A DNA stretch of 42,536 nucleotides, taken from assembly GCA_949295085.1 (NCBI GenBank), contig CASFJS010000012.1, forward strand, positions 1 to 42,536, written 5' to 3'. Origin of the DNA: an uncultured Pseudomonadota bacterium (lineage in GTDB: Bacteria; Pseudomonadota; Alphaproteobacteria; RF32; CAG-239). Made by a program: the position numbers and the translations under genes. Below the pieces are notes generated by a model. That model saw nothing but the letters and a program-made list of their open reading frames with translations. It made no database searches and was not told the DNA's origin. Shown one piece after another: positions 1 through 7,896 of this stretch (positions are counted from its first letter, which is position 1; the number at the start of each line of letters is the position of its first letter).

Positions 1-106
1 AGAATTGTTAGCGAACGATGAGCGGCAGCGAGAGGAGCAAGCGTTACAACTCAAACTTAAAAATGAGCGAGGTCAGCGATCTTCCGATTATATTAAAAAA
101 AGTTGA
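1..106 (+). CDS. C-terminal end of an unknown gene (truncated by window edge)
   Basis: Reading from base 2, an open frame of 34 codons runs in from the window edge and stops with TGA at 104-106. The visible tail is extremely rich in Glu, Arg, Gln and Lys and ends in YIKKS, which suggests a charged helical or coiled-coil C-terminus. No domain can be named from so little. It runs toward the convergent flagellin gene, and the intervening spacer holds a two-way hairpin terminator. Confidence is limited because only the tail is visible. Confidence 0.45.
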   Translation, partial: ELLANDERQREEQALQLKLKNERGQRSSDYIKKS

Positions 107-108
107 AG

Positions 109-145
109 ATTCCTGAGCCTCACTCCGTTCGGCGGCATGACATTT
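109..145. repeat. Possible dispersed intergenic (REP-like) element
   Basis: The spacer after the truncated gene carries a GC-rich stretch containing TGAGCCTCACTCCGTTCGGC and ending in CATGACA. Its style resembles the short dispersed intergenic repeats found in many bacterial genomes, in which a CATGACA or TGTCATG end flanks GTTCGG-like cores. Only one copy is visible here, so calling it a repeat is inference. Confidence 0.2.
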
Positions 146-202
146 TAAATAAGAGGAATTCTTGGCCAAAGGAGGGGACCGTTTAAATGAATGGCAGGGT
201 TA

Positions 203-237
203 CAAAAAAGCGGTGGGAGAAACCACCGCTCTTTTTG
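203..237. terminator. Bidirectional intrinsic terminator between the truncated gene and flagellin
   Basis: An 8-bp perfect stem (AGCGGTGG at 209-216 with CCACCGCT at 223-230) closes a 6-base loop. It is flanked by a run of A on the left and a run of T on the right, so it can terminate transcripts from both strands. It lies about 20 bases past the flagellin stop codon. Confidence 0.85.
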
Positions 238-256
238 GGAGAAAAGCTCCAATATC

Positions 257-1522
257 CTATTGGAACAAGCTCAAAATTGACTGGGCAGACTGTGAAGCCA
301 AAGACAGCGAGTTAATAGCCAGCTGCTGTCTGGTCTGCAAAGCCAGATAGTTGGCCGATTCTTCATTCATATCAGCCAAGACCAGATTATCCGAACCGGT
401 CTCCAGAACATCAATCAAAGCATCGGTAAAGTTCTGGCGGGTTTCGATAATCGAGTAGTTGTTGCCAAGCTCGGTGGCATAAGAACGCAGGTAGTCAATC
501 GCCTCGGCAATGGTGTCAATGGTGTTATCAATCGCTGCCGCATAACTGCCGCCGGTTTGCTTTTCAACGGCGCCTTCCGGAGCATCCGCACCGGTTGCGT
601 ACAAGGTTCCGGTATCAACATCATACCAATCCGTACCATCGGTAACGATGTTGGTGCCGTCTTCGGCAACGTAGATGGCTGTTCCGGCCGGAATATCGAT
701 CTCGGCCTTAACCTCTATGCCGCCAGCGGCATTAATCTCCTCCGCCGGTGCAATCGGTTTAAGCGTGCTGACATCGCCGGTGAAAGCCGTAGCGGCGCCC
801 TCTAAGGCTGTGCCGCCGTCATTGACCTTATAGTATTTGCCGTCCGAAGCCAAAGCATATTTGGTGGTACCGGCATCAGGCGACACGATCTCTGTGTCGT
901 TGGCGATCGTAACGGCCGGAATGATTATTTCCTTCTCGGTGGTGACGGGGCTGACCGTGCCGCCTTCGGTGGTCGCCTTATATTCCCAAGTGTTGGTGCC
1001 GGCGATCTTCATTTCGTCCAGAATAACATCGCCCTGAATGGTAAAGCGGTTGGAACGTGTTTCGTTGAAGGTAACGGTCAACTCGCCGCCTTTCAAGAGG
1101 TTGATACCCTGATAAGAGGCATCGGCAACCAGTTTTTCGATTTCTTTCTGGATGGTGTTAAACTGCTCGCGATAGCTGGCCATCTGGGTTTCATAAGTGT
1201 TGCTGGTGGGGTCAAGCGCATAGGCCGACTCGGCGACCGATTTTAATTGCTCAACATAAGAGGTTACCGCCTCAATACCCTCGTTGGCGGCCTCAATGGT
1301 TTGAATACCCTGCCCCATGCTGTCCAACAGAGCGTCCAGATCGGAAGCGCGGTTGGTCAAAGCGCGAGACTGATAGTAGTTGGAGGCGTTGTCAATCGCC
1401 GAGTTGACCTCTTTGCCGGTGGACAAACGCTCCTGAGTGGTGTCCATCTGCTTTTGGATGGACTTTAATGATGCAAGGTTGGTACGCATACTTGCGGTTA
1501 ATGTAATTGACTGTTGAGCCAT
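257..1522 (-). CDS. Flagellin
   Basis: Structural subunit of the flagellar filament, exported by the flagellar type III apparatus. The 421-residue protein has the conserved flagellin N-terminal coiled-coil region (residues about 1-150, with SITLTASMRTNL at the start and QERLSTGKEVNSAIDNASNY) and the C-terminal D0/D1 helix (about 330-421, ending SLASQSAQSILSLFQ). The central part (about 165-325) is acidic, rich in Thr, Gly and Ala, and is the surface-exposed variable domain. No cysteine is seen. The start is supported by AAGGAG five bases upstream. The gene follows flbT on the same strand, 67 bases downstream, and an intrinsic terminator follows it. A 6-bp hairpin lies in the leader just before the ribosome binding site. 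The particular paralogue (fljK, flaA and so on) cannot be assigned. Confidence 0.95.
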   Translation of the reverse strand: MAQQSITLTASMRTNLASLKSIQKQMDTTQERLSTGKEVNSAIDNASNYYQSRALTNRASDLDALLDSMGQGIQTIEAANEGIEAVTSYVEQLKSVAESAYALDPTSNTYETQMASYREQFNTIQKEIEKLVADASYQGINLLKGGELTVTFNETRSNRFTIQGDVILDEMKIAGTNTWEYKATTEGGTVSPVTTEKEIIIPAVTIANDTEIVSPDAGTTKYALASDGKYYKVNDGGTALEGAATAFTGDVSTLKPIAPAEEINAAGGIEVKAEIDIPAGTAIYVAEDGTNIVTDGTDWYDVDTGTLYATGADAPEGAVEKQTGGSYAAAIDNTIDTIAEAIDYLRSYATELGNNYSIIETRQNFTDALIDVLETGSDNLVLADMNEESANYLALQTRQQLAINSLSLASQSAQSILSLFQ

Positions 1523-1539
1523 CTTCTTTTCTCCTTTTG

Positions 1540-1557
1540 TTTTGCCTTAAAGCAAAA
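1540..1557 (-). promoter_or_regulatory. Leader hairpin immediately upstream of the flagellin ribosome binding site
   Basis: On the minus strand a 6-bp stem, TTTTGC with GCAAAA, closes a 6-base loop just 4 bases before the AGGAG of flagellin. In Caulobacter, FlbT acts on the 5' untranslated region of fljK mRNA, so a small structure here next to flbT could be relevant. The regulatory role is inference, and the stem is AU-rich and weak. Confidence 0.3.
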
Positions 1558-1589
1558 ACTGCTCTTTTTTAACCCGTTACTCCAAATAA

Positions 1590-1991
1590 TTATGCTTTTT
1601 CGCCTTTCAAGGCGGCGCCAAAAAGTTTGTCTTCCTGTTCGATTAATTTGGCGGCCTCCTTAATCGCAGCGTAATAGTCGTTTTTAATCATGGCTTCTGC
1701 CACCGGCGCTACAAAGGGATGCAGGCTCGGCGCCGCATTCTGCAGATCGCGGATGTATTCAATGAAAAGCTCCTGCAGCTGTTTGCTGCCTTTGGATAAA
1801 TACATCTGCTGGACGATAAAATAAACCCGACGAGCCGGCGTTGTGGCGTCTTTTTCCCGCAGGATGAACTTCTCGCGCAAAATCGGAACCTTGCCGTCGA
1901 TATAAAAACGGATACGGTCGTTGTCATTGGTGATGAGCGCATCGCCGATAATAATGCTTTCACGCGGTTTGAGTTCAATCTTCAGCGGCAT
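1590..1991 (-). CDS. flbT: FlbT, post-transcriptional regulator of flagellin
   Basis: A 133-residue cytoplasmic protein matching FlbT of alphaproteobacteria, which binds flagellin mRNA leaders and couples flagellin translation to hook assembly in Caulobacter. The N-terminus (MPLKIELKPRESIIIGDALI) and the segment ARRVYFIVQQMYLS are characteristic. AAGGAGG lies 8 bases upstream of the chosen ATG. It is followed on the same strand by flagellin. The usual partner flaF is not found beside it. No clear promoter was resolved in the divergent spacer with the ABC-F gene. Confidence 0.93.
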   Translation of the reverse strand: MPLKIELKPRESIIIGDALITNDNDRIRFYIDGKVPILREKFILREKDATTPARRVYFIVQQMYLSKGSKQLQELFIEYIRDLQNAAPSLHPFVAPVAEAMIKNDYYAAIKEAAKLIEQEDKLFGAALKGEKA

Positions 1992-2136
1992 TTAAAAAAC
2001 CTCCTTACAGCCTGCTCTTTCGTCTTGAGGATAGGTATTTATTAATGAAAAGTAAATATTTATTTGCATATTGTGCACAACTATATTATAAGTCTTGGCA
2101 AGTAACGAATCGATATAAAACCTGAGAAAAACAACC

Positions 2137-3942
2137 ATGGCGGAAGCTCCGATTTATACTTTGAAAAATGTCCGGCTGGCGTTTGGCGACAACCGGCTGT
2201 TTACCGATGTTGAGCTCTATATCAACCGCGGCGACAAGATATGCCTTGTCGGGCGCAACGGCTCCGGAAAATCGACCTTGTTGAAAATCATTGCCGGCGT
2301 GATTGAGCCCGACGGCGGCGAAATATTCATCCAGCCGGGGACAAAAATTGCCTTTATGCCGCAGGAGCCCGATTTGTCCGCTTTTATGACGCTTAAAGAG
2401 GCGGTGCTCGCCGGTCTGCCGGAAGAAGAACGCGGCAGCGGCTATCTGGCCGATATCTGGCTTGACAAACTCTTAATTGACGGCGCACAAGACCCCAAAA
2501 AAGCCTCCGGCGGCGAATGCCGCAAGGCGGCACTGGCGCAGGCGCTTATCAGCGAGCCGGATATCCTGCTTCTGGATGAGCCGACCAACCATCTGGATAT
2601 TGCCACGATTGAAAAGCTTGAAGAAATTGTCAAAAGTTTTCGCGGCGCGGTTGTCCTGATTTCGCACGACCGGATGTTCCTTGACCATACCTCTAAACAG
2701 ACATTCTGGCTCGACCGCGGCCAAATGCACATCAATAACAAAGGGTTTGCCGATTTTGAAAACTGGCAGGAACAAATTATTAATCAGGAGATTATTGCCC
2801 AAAACAACCTCAATAAAAAAATCGCCGAGGAAACCGAGTGGCTGCACAAAGGCGTTACCGCCCGAAGACGGCGCAATATGGGACGGCTCCGGCGGCTGAT
2901 TGAGCTCAGGCGCGAAAGGCGCGAACAAATCAAGCAAATCGGCAACATCAACCTCAATATCGACGAAGGCGATTTTCGTTCCAAGCTGGTGATTGAGGCC
3001 AAGCATATTGCCAAAAGCTTTGGCGAACGCCCCATTATCAAAGACTTTTCGACCCGCGTCATCCGCGGTAACAAAATCGGTATCGTCGGACCCAACGGCG
3101 CCGGCAAAACCACGCTTGTCAAGCTGTTGACCAAACGGTTGGCGCCCGACAGCGGCTTTGTGCGTATCGGCAAAAACCTTGAGGAAGCTTATTTTGACCA
3201 AAACCGTATCACGCTTGATATGAAAAAGACCCTGTGGCAGACCCTTTGCGACAAAGGCGATCATATTATGGTGCAGGGGCACTGGCGGCATGTGGTGGCC
3301 TACTTAAAAGACTTTTTGTTTAAACCGGCGCAGGCGCAATGCCCGGTGGCGGCGCTGTCCGGCGGCGAAAAAAACCGCCTGATGCTGGCCAAAACACTGG
3401 CGCAGCCGTCAAATTTTCTGGTGCTTGACGAGCCGACCAACGATTTGGATATGGATACGCTCGATCTGTTGCAAGAGGTGTTGGACGAGTATGCCGGCAC
3501 TATTCTTATCGTCAGTCACGACCGCGACTTTTTGGACCGCGTGGTGAGCTCCGTCATTTATCTTAAGGGCGACGGCACGGTTTATGAACACGCCGGAAGT
3601 TACAGCGAACTTTTGGCCAAGATAAAGGGACAGGAAGCGCCGGCCGCCAAAACAACCGTCAAAGCCGATGTTAAGCCGGCGCCGGCCGCCGCGCCAAAAC
3701 AAACCCGCAAGCTCAGCTATAATCAACAGCGAATGCTGGAAGTTTTGCCCAAAGAAATCGAACAACTGGAACAAGAAATTGCCGCGCTGACGCAGGAACT
3801 TTCCGACCCGAATTTGTATCAGGAAAATCCGGCACGGTTTGACGAGGCTTCGTTTGCTCTGGCCGAAAAACAACAGGAAAAGACCGCCAAAGAAGACGCC
3901 TGGCTTGAGGTGTCCTTGCTGGCGGAGGGTGTTTCGGCCTAG
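2137..3942 (+). CDS. uup: ABC-F family ATPase, Uup-like
   Basis: A soluble tandem ATP-binding-cassette protein without membrane segments, 601 residues. The first cassette has Walker A GRNGSGKST (about residues 39-47), signature SGGE and Walker B ILLLDEPTNHLD. The second has GPNGAGKTT (about 315), LSGGEKNRL and FLVLDEPTNDLD. The charged linker between cassettes contains an Arg-rich helix. After a Pro/Ala/Lys-rich spacer, residues about 520-600 form a coiled coil, as in the C-terminal DNA-binding domain of Uup. ABC-F proteins act on the ribosome or, for Uup, influence transposon excision and ribosome assembly. The gene overlaps the end of the convergent ATPase gene by 4 bases. The Uup assignment over EttA rests on the C-terminal extension. 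Confidence 0.88.
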   Translation: MAEAPIYTLKNVRLAFGDNRLFTDVELYINRGDKICLVGRNGSGKSTLLKIIAGVIEPDGGEIFIQPGTKIAFMPQEPDLSAFMTLKEAVLAGLPEEERGSGYLADIWLDKLLIDGAQDPKKASGGECRKAALAQALISEPDILLLDEPTNHLDIATIEKLEEIVKSFRGAVVLISHDRMFLDHTSKQTFWLDRGQMHINNKGFADFENWQEQIINQEIIAQNNLNKKIAEETEWLHKGVTARRRRNMGRLRRLIELRRERREQIKQIGNINLNIDEGDFRSKLVIEAKHIAKSFGERPIIKDFSTRVIRGNKIGIVGPNGAGKTTLVKLLTKRLAPDSGFVRIGKNLEEAYFDQNRITLDMKKTLWQTLCDKGDHIMVQGHWRHVVAYLKDFLFKPAQAQCPVAALSGGEKNRLMLAKTLAQPSNFLVLDEPTNDLDMDTLDLLQEVLDEYAGTILIVSHDRDFLDRVVSSVIYLKGDGTVYEHAGSYSELLAKIKGQEAPAAKTTVKADVKPAPAAAPKQTRKLSYNQQRMLEVLPKEIEQLEQEIAALTQELSDPNLYQENPARFDEASFALAEKQQEKTAKEDAWLEVSLLAEGVSA

Positions 3943-4907
3943 TTGTTTTCGGGAAAAAGCGGAAGATTTCTGGCCATGCGTGTCATCTGGGTTTCGATGG
4001 GGGTGGCAAGGTTGAGTTTGCCGGTTTTGATAATCGCCCTGACCTGATCGCCCTTGGAGGCGTCAGGGTTGGCAAACACAAACGAAACCTGCGGTTTTTT
4101 GATGCCTTTGCCGACCAAAGTTTGATGAATAACCCCCAAAATACCGCGCGAAAACAGGTCATAAGCCAGATCTTCGCTCATATCACCCGAGGAGGCGTAT
4201 TTAACCACCGAGTTGATGGCGTCGGTAATGTTGTTGGCGTGAATGGTCGAAAAAACCAGGTGTCCCGATGTGGCCGCGCGCAAAACCTCGCTGGCGGCGT
4301 CGGGGGTGCGGATTTCGCCAACCATGATATAACGCGGTTTGGAACGCAGCGCCGACTTTAAGCTTTCGCCCCAGTTGCCGTTGATCGGCAAAGTCTGACG
4401 ACAGATGCCCAAGCCTCCGGTTTCAACCGGATAAACACCGTCAAGCGGCTGCTCGGTCGGGTCTTCAATGGTGTAGGCAAAGCCCCCCTCTTTGGTCAGG
4501 TATTCCTTAAGCAGGCTGGATATGGTCGTGGTTTTGCCGGAACCGGTCGGACCAGAGCACAAAATGAGCCCGCTGGAACGCCTAAGCCCCAACAGAAAAT
4601 TAACCAACTCCGCCGGGTAGCCCAAAATCCGGATGGACGGCGTGCTGGAAGGCATTTTGCGGATACAATACTGAATGCCGGAGATGGCCTCGCCGCGCTC
4701 AACACGATAAAAAATTCCGTCATAATAAACGGAGTAGCTCGGATTGGTGCCGTCCCACCTGCTTTCTACCAGATTGAAAAACGCGTCAAAATCCTCCGGC
4801 TCAAACAACATCAAGGCATTGAGCGTGCGTTTGTCCGGAATGTAGGCTTTGCGGTCGGCCGCAAAAATATAAATATCGGAAAATTTGGTTTCGGTTACTG
4901 TTGTCAT
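3939..4907 (-). CDS. PilT/DotB-like secretion or pilus retraction ATPase
   Basis: A 322-residue AAA-type ATPase of the VirB11/PilT/DotB superfamily, predicted to be a cytoplasmic hexamer that powers a type IV pilus or secretion machine. Visible motifs are Walker A GPTGSGKTT (119-127), Asp box EDP (148-150), Walker B YIMVGEIR (193-200) and His box HLVFSTIHANN (216-226). The C-terminal third lacks the AIRNLI motif of canonical PilT, and the overall look is closer to DotB/TraJ-type ATPases. The ATG at 4907 is preferred because GGAG lies 7 bases upstream; the ATG at 4913 is too close to it. It is the last gene after a HAD-like protein and a small anchored protein. No pilin or other secretion genes are in the window, so its machine is unknown. 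Confidence 0.8.
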   Translation of the reverse strand: MTTVTETKFSDIYIFAADRKAYIPDKRTLNALMLFEPEDFDAFFNLVESRWDGTNPSYSVYYDGIFYRVERGEAISGIQYCIRKMPSSTPSIRILGYPAELVNFLLGLRRSSGLILCSGPTGSGKTTTISSLLKEYLTKEGGFAYTIEDPTEQPLDGVYPVETGGLGICRQTLPINGNWGESLKSALRSKPRYIMVGEIRTPDAASEVLRAATSGHLVFSTIHANNITDAINSVVKYASSGDMSEDLAYDLFSRGILGVIHQTLVGKGIKKPQVSFVFANPDASKGDQVRAIIKTGKLNLATPIETQMTRMARNLPLFPENN

Positions 4908-4921
4908 TTGCATGCTCCTTT

Positions 4922-5455
4922 TTAATCAGCCGGTGCAGACAAGACTGCCCGACCGGAAAAAACCTCGGTTACGGAATAAAAGTTGTTTTTTATCAGCTCG
5001 AGCTCATCGGTCTCAAAATGACAGGCCTTAAGCTGGCGGCGTTGATCTTTGATGATCTGCGACAAATTGACACCGTTATGTTTGGTGATACTGATGTTGC
5101 TGTCTATGTCATCTTGCAGGCCGACGCATTCAATCAGCCCGTGCAAGCGTTGCTCGTCATAAAAAAAGCGCTCAACATTCCAATCCTGCAGCTCCAGCCA
5201 TTTGACCAGCGGACGCGGATAGGTCCTGCCGGCGGCCAGAGATATCTGGCCGATATAGGGTTTGAGCGGGCCGTGCATAATCCGTGACCAGAGACCTAAA
5301 AATTCGTTGAGTTCACCGGCGGTTAGTTTGTGGCCGGCGGCCGGTGGCTCGTCATAGGGCTTGGGCAGACCGATACTGACGACCGGCCGACTGATGAGCC
5401 AGCCCAAAAAAATAAAACAGACAAGCGCTGTCAAAAATTTTGTTTTGCGGGTCAT
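4922..5455 (-). CDS. Small membrane-anchored protein of unknown function
   Basis: A 177-residue protein that I do not recognise. Residues about 7-28 form one hydrophobic segment that reads as an uncleaved membrane anchor or signal sequence, followed by a Pro-rich spacer (PKPYDEPPAAG) and a mixed-charge soluble part with two cysteines (about 111 and 145). The soluble part probably faces the periplasm. The gene begins one base after the stop of the HAD-like gene and ends 14 bases before the start of the PilT/DotB-like ATPase, so the three are very likely co-transcribed. By position it could be an inner-membrane partner of that ATPase, which is inference only. Confidence 0.75.
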   Translation of the reverse strand: MTRKTKFLTALVCFIFLGWLISRPVVSIGLPKPYDEPPAAGHKLTAGELNEFLGLWSRIMHGPLKPYIGQISLAAGRTYPRPLVKWLELQDWNVERFFYDEQRLHGLIECVGLQDDIDSNISITKHNGVNLSQIIKDQRRQLKACHFETDELELIKNNFYSVTEVFSGRAVLSAPAD

Positions 5456-5456
5456 G

Positions 5457-6317
5457 CTACCACCTTACCGCCGAAATGACACAGTCCGGCGAAACATCGT
5501 AGCTGTTTGACAATTCTCTGGTCTTGGCAACATCGGGAATATAGCCCTCGCCCAGATAATTGATATGGCGGCCTTTGGATATCAGAACCGAATCATATTC
5601 TAGCAGCGATGCCGCTTTAATATCCGTCGCCGCATTGTCGCCAACAATAACAACCCGACCGATATCGCCCAAGCCCTCAAGCGCATAGCGCATAACCCGG
5701 GTGTCCGGCTTGCCGAGCGTGATAATGCGGCCGCCCAAAATGGCATAAGCTTCGGCCAGAGCTCCGGGCGCCAAGCCAAGCTTGCCGCCGATAAAACACG
5801 AGGTATCGTTGCCGGCGCAGACAAAAGGCAGGCCAAAGTTGACCGCCTGTTCCAAAACAGGACGATAGTCATCGAGCATGGTCTCGGCCGATGGAACCCC
5901 GCTCATGTACAGAAAATGAGCCTGTTCAACCGACGAAACCTCCGTAAACGGCAGGCCGAAAAATACGCCGCCCGTGCCCTTATCGCCTAAATAAAAATAA
6001 CGGTCGCCGATAGCCGCATATTCGTTTTGCGCCGCTTTGAGTTTGTAATGCAGTATCTCGCCGGCGGAAACGATATTGGCAAAAATATCCGGCGCGATGC
6101 CGTCTTTGGCAAGCAACGCCGCAATCTCCGCCACCCGCAGGCTCGTGTTGCTGACAATGACAATTTTTTTGCCCAGCGCGGCCAGCCTTTTTAGGCACAA
6201 AGCCGCATCCGGCAAAACACCCGCGCCGTCGTACAATACGCCGTTGAAACCGAAAACAAATGTATCGTAGTTGTCGGCAATTTTTGATAAATTGACAATC
6301 GGCTTAATCATTTTCAT
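5457..6317 (-). CDS. HAD superfamily class IIA-like protein with degenerate motif I
   Basis: A 286-residue protein resembling the TIGR01459 family of alphaproteobacterial HAD class IIA hydrolases (NagD-like sugar phosphatase fold). Motif II (VIVSNTS, about 53-59), the conserved Lys of motif III (LGKPDTRVM, about 203) and motif IV (VVIVGDNAATDIKAA, about 222-236) are present. Motif I reads TFVFGFNGVLYDG, so the usual nucleophilic Asp of the DxxG-type motif is replaced by Gly. The codons at 6251-6256 were checked and are GGT TTC. The protein may have lost phosphatase activity and act as a binding or regulatory protein. It heads a tight operon with a small anchored protein and a secretion-type ATPase. 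Confidence 0.8.
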   Translation of the reverse strand: MKMIKPIVNLSKIADNYDTFVFGFNGVLYDGAGVLPDAALCLKRLAALGKKIVIVSNTSLRVAEIAALLAKDGIAPDIFANIVSAGEILHYKLKAAQNEYAAIGDRYFYLGDKGTGGVFFGLPFTEVSSVEQAHFLYMSGVPSAETMLDDYRPVLEQAVNFGLPFVCAGNDTSCFIGGKLGLAPGALAEAYAILGGRIITLGKPDTRVMRYALEGLGDIGRVVIVGDNAATDIKAASLLEYDSVLISKGRHINYLGEGYIPDVAKTRELSNSYDVSPDCVISAVRW

Positions 6318-6393
6318 GGCAGAGTATTCCCGTATAAATGCACTTATTTAACGGATTATACGGCGCCTAAGCTTAAAAACAAGTTAAAAAAGC

Positions 6394-7137
6394 CTATTTT
6401 TTGCGGCCGGCAAGCCATAATATCGTCTGATTGGCGATGGTCAGGCCAAAAACGGCGGTGACGGTCGGCAACGATCCCAAAGTATGGCGCACGCGACCGG
6501 CCGATGGCGCTTCTTCCGGCAAGGCCAGAGCCTCGGGCGGCAGATTAACCTGCTCATCGGACCAAACACAGCTGATCCGGCTGATATTGACGCCGCGTTT
6601 GCGCAGGCGCTTGCGGACAAACTTGGCCAGAGCGCAGTTTTTGCTGTTTGACAAAGCACCGAATTTGATTTTTGAAATATCGGTTTTTAACGCCGCTCCC
6701 ATTGAGGATATAAACGGAATTCCGGCCTGCCACAAGGCCTGTATCAAATCGCATTTGGGGTTTAGGGCGTCTATGGCGTCAATAACCATATCGGGGCGGT
6801 ATTCAAGCAAGTCCGGTATGGTTTCGGCCTTGACAAAACAATCGACGGTTCTGACCTCGGCGGCCGGATTGATATCGGCAACGCGGCGACGGGCGATATC
6901 GGTCTTTTTTTGACCGAGGGTGGAGGTTAAAGCCAAAATCTGGCGGTTGATATTGCTTGGCTCAAAGGAATCAAAATCAACCAGCACAAAGTGCCCTATG
7001 CCGGCGCGCGCCAAAGCCTCCAGCACATAGCCGCCGACCGCGCCGAGGCCGATAATCATAACCGTGGCGGACTCAAGCCGCCGCATGGCCTCTGCTCCAA
7101 GCAGCATTTCGGTACGGGCAAAGCGGTTATTTTCCAT
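6394..7137 (-). CDS. tcdA: tRNA threonylcarbamoyladenosine dehydratase (E1-like)
   Basis: A 247-residue ThiF/MoeB/HesA-fold enzyme. TcdA/CsdL uses ATP to cyclise threonylcarbamoyl-adenosine at position 37 of tRNA into ct6A. The N-terminal nucleotide-binding motif GLGAVGGYVLEALARAGIG and the following VDFDSFEPSNINRQ are diagnostic of the E1-like family, and the short length without extra domains fits TcdA. The C-terminus carries a hydrophobic segment (VTAVFGLTIANQTILWLAG), as in E. coli TcdA. The ATG at 7137 is chosen over an upstream in-frame start because GAGGAG lies 7 bases before it. It overlaps the end of tatD by 11 bases, suggesting translational coupling. Confidence 0.88.
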   Translation of the reverse strand: MENNRFARTEMLLGAEAMRRLESATVMIIGLGAVGGYVLEALARAGIGHFVLVDFDSFEPSNINRQILALTSTLGQKKTDIARRRVADINPAAEVRTVDCFVKAETIPDLLEYRPDMVIDAIDALNPKCDLIQALWQAGIPFISSMGAALKTDISKIKFGALSNSKNCALAKFVRKRLRKRGVNISRISCVWSDEQVNLPPEALALPEEAPSAGRVRHTLGSLPTVTAVFGLTIANQTILWLAGRKK

Positions 7138-7852
7138 AACAAAACTCCTCAAAATTTTGGTTGACGCGGGTTATGAGCGCCGCGGCACTCGTCCGGCGGA
7201 TATCGGCCAGAGCCGCAGCCAAATCCGGAATATCGCGGTAGTCGGACAAATAGGGCGCATCGCTTTCCAAAAGCAGGCGCTCGGCCGGCACGGCAGCGGC
7301 AATCAAAGCATAATTTTTGCGCCTTAAGATCGCCGGCGACAAAGATATATAGGCGCCGTGGCTTAGGGCCGACCGCAAAAACGGCAAACTGCCGCCGAAA
7401 GAATGCAGCATAAACCGCGGCGGCAGCAAGCGCCAAAAGCGCGCCAATTTATCTTCGGCTTTCAGGGAGTGAACAACAAGCGGCCGATTGAACTCGCGCG
7501 CCAATTCAAGCTGGGCGGCAAAAGCTTCTTCCTGTCCGTCCCACGACGGAGCTTTAAGCCCGTCAAGCCCGCACTCACCGACCCACGCGGCCGGAAAACA
7601 CTCCAACCGCGTTTTGAGAGCTGTCTGCCACCCCTGCGGCGCGGCGGACAAATACCACGGGTGCACCCCAAATGCCGGAACAACCAAATCCGGCGCCGCC
7701 TCGACAAAGGCGGCTACTTTGTCCCAGTCGGCCGGTGATGTTGCGGCGCAGACAACCCTGATAAACCCCGCCGCCCGCAGGCCGGCAATAATTTGCTGGG
7801 CATCGTTTGGCTTATAATCTTGCAAATGCAGATGAGAATCGGTAAATTGCAT
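7127..7852 (-). CDS. TatD family metal-dependent hydrolase
   Basis: A 241-residue amidohydrolase-fold nuclease. The metal ligands are visible: TDSHLHL (HxH) at residues 4-10, GECGLD (Glu), VVHSLK, the His of LHSFGG, and LLLESDAPYL (Asp). TatD proteins are 3'-5' exonucleases on DNA and RNA and may take part in repair of oxidised DNA. The ATG at 7852 is chosen because homology starts right there; an upstream in-frame start would overlap the divergent racemase promoter region. The gene is divergent from alr by 44 bases and coupled to tcdA. Confidence 0.88.
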   Translation of the reverse strand: MQFTDSHLHLQDYKPNDAQQIIAGLRAAGFIRVVCAATSPADWDKVAAFVEAAPDLVVPAFGVHPWYLSAAPQGWQTALKTRLECFPAAWVGECGLDGLKAPSWDGQEEAFAAQLELAREFNRPLVVHSLKAEDKLARFWRLLPPRFMLHSFGGSLPFLRSALSHGAYISLSPAILRRKNYALIAAAVPAERLLLESDAPYLSDYRDIPDLAAALADIRRTSAAALITRVNQNFEEFCYGK

Positions 7853-7896
7853 GTTAATCCGTTTTTGATTTATGTGGTAACAGATAGTAGGCAATT

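Noticed and set aside
162..350. 62-residue frame over the flagellin terminator
   Set aside because: It runs through the hairpin and antisense to the flagellin gene; coding is not supported.
2060..2090. Possible sigma-54 promoter before flbT on the minus strand (GTGCAC...GCAA)
   Set aside because: The GC of the -12 element is two bases too close to the -24 element and the GG doublet is missing.
2473..3291. Long open frame antisense to the ABC-F gene
   Set aside because: It is a shadow of the real gene, without a ribosome site or recognisable motifs.
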